Origin: JBBRLG01 sp038231495
GTDB lineage: Bacteria; Planctomycetota; Planctomycetia; Gemmatales; Gemmataceae
DNA length: 8,964 nucleotides
Assembly (NCBI GenBank): GCA_038231495.1
Contig: JBBRLG010000301.1
Coordinates: forward strand, 1-8,964
Direction of reading: 5' to 3'
Shown: positions 4,924 to 8,964 of the stretch, in pieces
How positions within the stretch are numbered: the first letter of the stretch is position 1
How the letters are laid out: each line of letters begins with the position of its first letter
Made by a program: the position numbers and the translations under genes
Notes under the pieces: generated by a model
Seen by the model: the letters and a program-made list of their open reading frames with translations, nothing else
Database searches by the model: none
What the model was told of the DNA's origin: nothing

Positions 4924-6021
4924 TCAACAAATCCGCGGCAACTGCTCCCCGGCCAGCATCGTGACCACCCGCCCGCCGCCGACCAGCGACTGCAAGACGA
5001 CCATGCCGGGGTGCTCCGCGACAACTTCGCCGATGACGGCGGCATTGCGGCCCAGAGGGTGCTGGCGCATCACCTGCAGAAGCCGGTCGGCGTCGTCGGG
5101 CCGCGCCACGGCGATCAATTTCCCTTCATTGGCGACGTACAGCGGATCAAGCCCCAGCATTTCGCACGCGGCATGGACCTCCGGGCGGATCGGAAGCGCC
5201 GCCTCGGCGAGTTCGACCCCGACCCCCGATGCGGCCGCCAATTCGTTCAAGGCGCTCGACAGGCCGCCGCGCGTCGGGTCGCGCATGCAGCGGATGCCGG
5301 GGCAGGCCGCGAGCATCACCCGCGTCAGGCCGATGAGCGGGGCACTGTCGCTCTCCAGCAGGGTCTCGAACTCGATCCCTTCCCGCACGGACATGATGGC
5401 GATGCCGTGGTCGCCGATCGTGCCCGAGACGAGCACGCGGTCGCCGGGCCGGGCCGCATGGATCGACAGCGAACGCCCTTCGGGGACCGTGCCGATGCCG
5501 GAGGTGGTGATGAACACCTGATCGCCCTTGCCGCGGTCCACGACCTTCGTATCGCCGGTGACCAGGGCGACACCCGCCGCGTCGCAGGCCGCGCGCATCG
5601 AGGCGACGATGCGCTGCAGATCGGCCAGGGGCATCCCTTCCTCAAGGATGAACGCAGCCGCGAGGAACAAAGGCTCGGCCCCGCCGACGGCGAGGTCGTT
5701 CACCGTGCCGTGGACCGCCAGCCGGCCGATGTCGCCGCCCGGGAAGAAGAGCGGTCGCACGACGAAGGAATCGGTAGTGAAGGCGATCCGCGGACCCGGC
5801 GTCCCTTCGGGGCCGCCGGGTAACCGGACGGTCGCCTGGTCCTCAAGGGCGGCGAGGACGCCGTTGCCCAGGGCTGGCACGAACAGCCTCTGAATCAGAT
5901 CGGCCGTCAACTGGCCGCCGCTGCCGTGCCCGAGCAAGACCCGGTCGTACTGCATGAATGGCAGCGGGCACGTGCCGAGGAGTGCCGCCAGAGGCGTCGC
6001 CGGTTCCGAGGAAGCGCCCAT
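4924..6021 (-). CDS. hypE: HypE, carbamoyl dehydratase of hydrogenase cofactor synthesis
   Basis: 365 residues, AIR synthase (PurM)-like fold. HypE receives a carbamoyl group from HypF on its C-terminal Cys and dehydrates it with ATP to a thiocyanate, the source of the CN ligands of the NiFe site. Visible marks: the Gly-rich LLGHGSGGQL near residues 28-37, TTDSFVV, the FPGGDIGRLAVHGTVNDLAV block typical of the ATP site, TGDTKVV, and the invariant C-terminus ending PRIC with the acceptor Cys as last residue. The first ~22 residues are an N-terminal extension. A downstream Met (MQYDRV) lacks a ribosome binding site, whereas the chosen ATG has GGGGAGGGG upstream and shares one base with the hypD stop (TAATG). 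The frame is open upstream inside hypD, but that is shadow sequence. Complete and intact. Confidence 0.97.
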   Translation of the reverse strand: MGASSEPATPLAALLGTCPLPFMQYDRVLLGHGSGGQLTADLIQRLFVPALGNGVLAALEDQATVRLPGGPEGTPGPRIAFTTDSFVVRPLFFPGGDIGRLAVHGTVNDLAVGGAEPLFLAAAFILEEGMPLADLQRIVASMRAACDAAGVALVTGDTKVVDRGKGDQVFITTSGIGTVPEGRSLSIHAARPGDRVLVSGTIGDHGIAIMSVREGIEFETLLESDSAPLIGLTRVMLAACPGIRCMRDPTRGGLSSALNELAAASGVGVELAEAALPIRPEVHAACEMLGLDPLYVANEGKLIAVARPDDADRLLQVMRQHPLGRNAAVIGEVVAEHPGMVVLQSLVGGGRVVTMLAGEQLPRIC

Positions 6022-7163
6022 TAGCCACCCCTCCCCAGGGGCAGGAGGGCAGGCGTCGCGTCCGCGCCCTCCGCTTGCAGATGGCGGCCGTACGCGTGAT
6101 AAGCGGCGCAAGCCCCCTCGGCCGACACCATCGTGGCCCCCAGGGGCGTCCGGGGTGTGCAGGTTTTGCCGAACGCGGGGCAATCGTGCGGCTTTTTCAG
6201 TCCCCGCAACACTTGACCGCTGATGCACTCGGACGATTCCTGGGGCCGGATGTCACCCACGGTAAACAAGCGCTCGGCGTCGTGCTCGCCATACTCCTCG
6301 CGCAGCTTGTAGCCACTCAGGGGAATGGAACCCAGGCCCCGCCACTTGCGGTCGCAGACTTCAAACACTTCGTCGAGGAGCTTTTTGGAGTGGGGATTAC
6401 CTTCGCGGCGGACGGCCCTGCCGTACTGGTTTTCGACCTCCGCGCGACCGGCTTCGAGCTGCCGCACCGTGCGCAGGACTCCTTCGAGCATATCCACCGG
6501 CTCGAAACCGGTGATAACGATGGGAACGCGGTGGCTGCGGGCGATCGGCTCGTATTCGGTGTAACCCACCACCGTGCAGACGTGGCCGGGGCCGAGAAAT
6601 CCCTGCACCCGGTTGTCGGGCGACTCCAGGATGGAAGTGATCGCCGGCGGTACCAATACGTGGGAGACCAACAGGCTGAAGTTCGTCAGCCCCCGTCGCC
6701 GGGCCAGCCAGACCGCCATGGCGTTGGGCGGCGCGGTGGTTTCAAAACCGATGGCGAAGAACACGACCTTCTTCTGCGGGTTGGCCGCCGCCAGGTTGAC
6801 CGCATCGAGCGGCGAATAGACGATCCGCACGTCACTGCCTTGCGATTTCAGCTGGAGCAAGTCGCCGTGCGAGCCAGGGACGCGGAGCATGTCGCCGAAC
6901 GAGCAAAAGACGACGTCCGGCCGCGAGGCAATCGCGTGGGCGCGGTCAATGGTTTCCAGGCACGTCACGCACACGGGGCAGCCGGGGCCGTGGACCAATT
7001 CAACGCCCGGCGGCAGGATTTTGTCGATGCCGTACTTGACGATGGTGTGGGTCTGGCCGCCGCAGACCTCCATGAGGGTCCACGGTTGCGTCACGGTGCG
7101 TGCGATCGCCGCGGCCAATTTGCGCGCCGCGCCGGCGTCGCGGTATTCGTCGAGGTATTTCAT
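6021..7163 (-). CDS. hypD: HypD, Fe-S scaffold for Fe(CN)2CO assembly
   Basis: 380 residues. HypD works with HypC to hold the iron and attach CN and CO before transfer to the large subunit. Key residues seen: MEVCGGQTHTI (Cys34), HGPGCPVC (Cys62, Cys65), GFETTAPP in the middle domain, and the C-terminal [4Fe-4S] domain with ECISGQVL, HDCPAFGKTCTPRTPLGA and AEGACAAY. All the family cysteines I expect are present, and the length is normal. The start ATG overlaps the hypC stop as ATGA; longer in-frame readings would run into hypC and are rejected. The hypC-hypD-hypE order matches many hyp operons. There is no sign of damage. Confidence 0.98.
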   Translation of the reverse strand: MKYLDEYRDAGAARKLAAAIARTVTQPWTLMEVCGGQTHTIVKYGIDKILPPGVELVHGPGCPVCVTCLETIDRAHAIASRPDVVFCSFGDMLRVPGSHGDLLQLKSQGSDVRIVYSPLDAVNLAAANPQKKVVFFAIGFETTAPPNAMAVWLARRRGLTNFSLLVSHVLVPPAITSILESPDNRVQGFLGPGHVCTVVGYTEYEPIARSHRVPIVITGFEPVDMLEGVLRTVRQLEAGRAEVENQYGRAVRREGNPHSKKLLDEVFEVCDRKWRGLGSIPLSGYKLREEYGEHDAERLFTVGDIRPQESSECISGQVLRGLKKPHDCPAFGKTCTPRTPLGATMVSAEGACAAYHAYGRHLQAEGADATPALLPLGRGG

Positions 7164-7411
7164 GGCGAGGGCACCTTCAACTCGTCGAGTTGGTCCATGC
7201 TTTCGAGAAAAGCAAACACGCGCCTCGCCTCGGCCTCGTCGATGCGCGACAGGGCGAAACCGACATGAACCAACACGTAATCGCCGGGTTGGACTTCGGG
7301 GACGTGTTCCAAACACACCCGTTTGGAGACGCCGCCGAAATCGACCTTGCCGATCAGAATCTCGTGCTCGCGGTGGACTTCAACCACTTTGCCGGGAATT
7401 CCGAGACACAT
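7160..7411 (-). CDS. hypC: HypC, hydrogenase assembly chaperone
   Basis: 83 residues, a typical size. It begins MCLGIPGKVVEV; the invariant Cys2, exposed after Met removal, binds the Fe(CN)2CO precursor and contacts HypD and the large-subunit precursor. The OB-fold core continues with GGVSKRVCLEHVPEVQPGDY and VLVHVGFALSRID, including the conserved His49. The ATG follows AAAGGAGGGGG, one of the strongest ribosome binding sites in the window, 28 bases after the hypF stop. A longer in-frame start 24 codons upstream is rejected because Cys2 must follow the initiator Met. The stop overlaps the hypD start. As the only hypC/hybG-type gene here, it presumably serves the adjacent hydrogenase. Confidence 0.97.
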   Translation of the reverse strand: MCLGIPGKVVEVHREHEILIGKVDFGGVSKRVCLEHVPEVQPGDYVLVHVGFALSRIDEAEARRVFAFLESMDQLDELKVPSP

Positions 7412-7439
7412 CGCCCCCTCCTTTCGGCTACCAACTACC

Positions 7440-8964
7440 CTATCGGTTCGGGCCTTCGGCGGCTTGCTGCGCCGCGATGGCAAGCTGTCCCAGGCACAAG
7501 CCCCCGTCGTTGGGCGGCACCAGGCGGTGGCGATAAACCCGGAACCCGTCTCGGCCCAGTCGGGCGCACGCCTCGCCGGTCAGCAGCGCGTTCGAGAACA
7601 CGCCGCCGCTCAAAACTACGGCGTCGAGACCGGTCGAGCTCCGGAGTCGGCCACAAACGGCGGCAATGACTGCCACCATCGCCGAATGGAATCGCCGGGC
7701 GATCAGCGCGGCCTCAATTCCTTTCCACGCGTCCCCTGCAACAGCCCGGACGAGTGGCCGCGTATCGACCACGAGCACCGGCTCGGGCAGCTCCTCTTCC
7801 CAGGTTTCCACGAGGTCGAACGGATAGGCCCCGTCGGGGGAAACGCCCGCCGCCAACCACTCCAGCTCCACCGCCGCCTGTCCTTCGTAACGGACGCGAT
7901 CCCGCAGCCCCGCCAGCGCGGCGACGGCATCAAAGAGCCGCCCCGCGCTGGACGTCAGGGGGGTTTGGAAGCGCCGCTCCAGCATTTTCTCGACCGTGCG
8001 TAGGGCGACCGGCGGTAGCCGTTCGCCGAGCCGGGACCCTTTACAGCCCGCGTCCGCCAGGTGGGCCACCGCCATGCGCCACGGTTCGCGGACGGCTTGC
8101 TCCCCGCCGGGCATGCCGACGTAGCGGAGGTGCGCCGCCCTCCGAAACGTCCGGTAATCGCCGACCAGAACCTCCCCGCCCCAGACCGCGCCGTCGGTGC
8201 CGAACCCCGTCCCGTCGAACGTGACGCCGATCACCGGCTCGGTCAGGCCGTGCTCGGCCATGCAGCTCGCCATGTGGGCGTGGTGGTGCTGCACGGCGAC
8301 CCGCCGCACGCCGCCGCCACCCGCGCGCTCGAGTGCGTAACGGGTCGAGGCATAGTCGGGGTGAAGGTCGTGAGCGATCACCTGAGGCTCGATGGCAAAG
8401 AGTTGTTGATAGAGACCGACGTCTTTCGTGAACGCCCGGAAGGCGCCGTAGTCATCGAGATCTCCCAGGTAATGACTGATAAACGCGTGGCGCTCCCGGC
8501 CCAGGGCGAACGTCGCTTTCAACTGCCCGCCGACTGCCAGTACCGGGCGGGGACACGCCAGGGGCATGAGGATCGGTTGCGGGGCATAGCCGCGCGAGCG
8601 TCGCAGCGGCGACTCGAGCCCGTCCACGACTCGGGTTACCGAATCGTCGCAGCGGACGTGGATCGCCCGGTCGTGTACAAGGAACAGGTCGGCGATGCCG
8701 GACAAGCGCTTGACCGCGTCCGCGTCCTCGTACGCGATCGGCTCGTCGGACCGATTGCCGCTCGTCATGACGAGCGGCGTCCCCATCATGGCGTGCAGCA
8801 GGAGGTGGTGCAGCGGGGTGTAGGGGAGCATCACGCCGAGAAAAGGGTTCCGCGGGGCAACGCCCTCGGCGACCCCGGGTGCGTGACGTTTGCCTCGCGC
8901 TCGGCGCGGGTCTCCGACCCCGCCGCACCCAGGCGGGGTCGGAGACCCGCGCCGAGCGCGGAGA
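7440..8964 (-). CDS. hypF: HypF, carbamoyltransferase, C-terminal two thirds (5' end outside window)
   Basis: About 507 codons are visible of a protein normally near 750-780. HypF makes carbamoyl-adenylate from carbamoyl phosphate and ATP and loads it on the HypE C-terminal Cys. Seen: the end of the YrdC-like domain (NPFLGVMLPYTPLHHLLL, TSGNRSDEPIA, HDRAIHVRCDDSV) and the complete Kae1-like domain with the metal-binding VQHHHAHMASCMAEHG, GVTFDGTGFGTDGA.WGGE, VVLSGGVFSNALL and the NDGGLCLGQ end. The acylphosphatase and Zn-finger domains would lie beyond the right edge. A GTG at 8832-8834 is not the start: family sequence (GVAEGVAPRNPFLG) continues upstream in frame. Further upstream, from about 8888, the frame stays open but becomes Arg/Gly/Pro-rich, because it reads through a large palindrome. 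Whether the gene is continuous beyond that cannot be seen. hypC follows 28 bases after the TAG. Confidence 0.95.
   Translation of the reverse strand, partial: LRARRGSPTPPGCGGVGDPRRARGKRHAPGVAEGVAPRNPFLGVMLPYTPLHHLLLHAMMGTPLVMTSGNRSDEPIAYEDADAVKRLSGIADLFLVHDRAIHVRCDDSVTRVVDGLESPLRRSRGYAPQPILMPLACPRPVLAVGGQLKATFALGRERHAFISHYLGDLDDYGAFRAFTKDVGLYQQLFAIEPQVIAHDLHPDYASTRYALERAGGGGVRRVAVQHHHAHMASCMAEHGLTEPVIGVTFDGTGFGTDGAVWGGEVLVGDYRTFRRAAHLRYVGMPGGEQAVREPWRMAVAHLADAGCKGSRLGERLPPVALRTVEKMLERRFQTPLTSSAGRLFDAVAALAGLRDRVRYEGQAAVELEWLAAGVSPDGAYPFDLVETWEEELPEPVLVVDTRPLVRAVAGDAWKGIEAALIARRFHSAMVAVIAAVCGRLRSSTGLDAVVLSGGVFSNALLTGEACARLGRDGFRVYRHRLVPPNDGGLCLGQLAIAAQQAAEGPNR
8896..8960. repeat. Perfect palindrome, 29-bp arms and 7-base loop, in the hypF frame
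   Basis: Left arm 8896-8924 (CGCGCTCGGCGCGGG...CCCCGCC), loop GCACCCA at 8925-8931, right arm 8932-8960, an exact reverse complement of the left. Each arm holds its own smaller hairpins (CGCGC-TCG-GCGCG and GGGTC-TCC-GACCC on the left), so the element can fold as one long stem or as several short ones. It contains no stop in the hypF frame and encodes an Arg/Gly/Pro-rich stretch where HypF would normally have the end of a conserved YrdC-type strand and a variable linker. This resembles a palindromic mobile or REP-like element tolerated in a coding region. An assembly artefact at the sequence end is the main alternative. Confidence 0.85.

Noticed and set aside
4924..6228. HypE starting at 6228
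   Set aside because: It would overlap hypD by about 200 bases with sequence not seen in HypE. The ATG at 6021 has a strong ribosome binding site and touches the hypD stop.
5954..7669. Plus-strand frames over hypE, hypD and hypC (5958-7268, 6889-7536, 7100-7669)
   Set aside because: Antisense shadows of strongly conserved minus-strand hyp genes; no motifs, no consistent ribosome binding sites.
8832..8834. GTG as the start of hypF
   Set aside because: HypF-family residues continue upstream in the same frame (GVAEGVAPRNPFLG), so this is an internal Val codon of a truncated-by-window gene.
8452..8928. A 158-codon minus-strand frame overlapping hypF
   Set aside because: Different frame from clear HypF sequence, Arg/Pro-rich, begins within the palindrome.

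Overview
The window is one compact, single-strand (minus) operon for an uptake-type [NiFe]-hydrogenase and its cofactor-assembly proteins. The DNA is GC-rich, with strong purine-rich Shine-Dalgarno sequences and almost no non-coding space. This suggests a high-GC environmental bacterium (Planctomycetota, Acidobacteriota or a similar soil lineage); the sequence alone does not settle the phylum. I found no gene on the plus strand. The long plus-strand open frames are shadows of the minus-strand genes.

Layout in transcription order (right to left): the C-terminal two thirds of hypF (runs off the right edge); hypC; hypD; hypE; a 94-base gap that could hold a promoter; the hydrogenase small subunit; five consecutive genes for 92-99 residue proteins, each with one N-terminal membrane helix; the hydrogenase large subunit; and the start of a hydrogenase maturation protease-like gene (runs off the left edge). 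hypC/hypD and all four junctions inside the five-gene array overlap by exactly ATGA, and hypD/hypE share one base (TAATG). This implies tight translational coupling.

How the genes work together: HypF and HypE make the CN ligand, HypC and HypD carry and assemble the Fe(CN)2CO group, the large subunit receives NiFe, and the protease-like protein would act on its C-terminus. The small subunit holds three Fe-S clusters that pass electrons away from the active site. The enzyme looks closest to the actinobacterial-type high-affinity branch (group 1h, Hhy/Huc) or the related group 1l. This is judged from recalled family features, not from a search. The small subunit has neither a twin-arginine signal nor a C-terminal anchor helix, so the dimer probably faces the cytoplasm and would need a separate membrane partner.

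The most interesting part is that candidate partner. The five small membrane proteins fall into two sequence types that alternate I-II-I-II-I, as if a two-gene unit had been duplicated between the small- and large-subunit genes. Other points worth checking are a maturation protease lacking two expected metal ligands, a large subunit with Ala where the usual RIEGH-type Glu sits, and a perfect 29-bp-arm palindrome lying in the open frame of hypF at the right edge.
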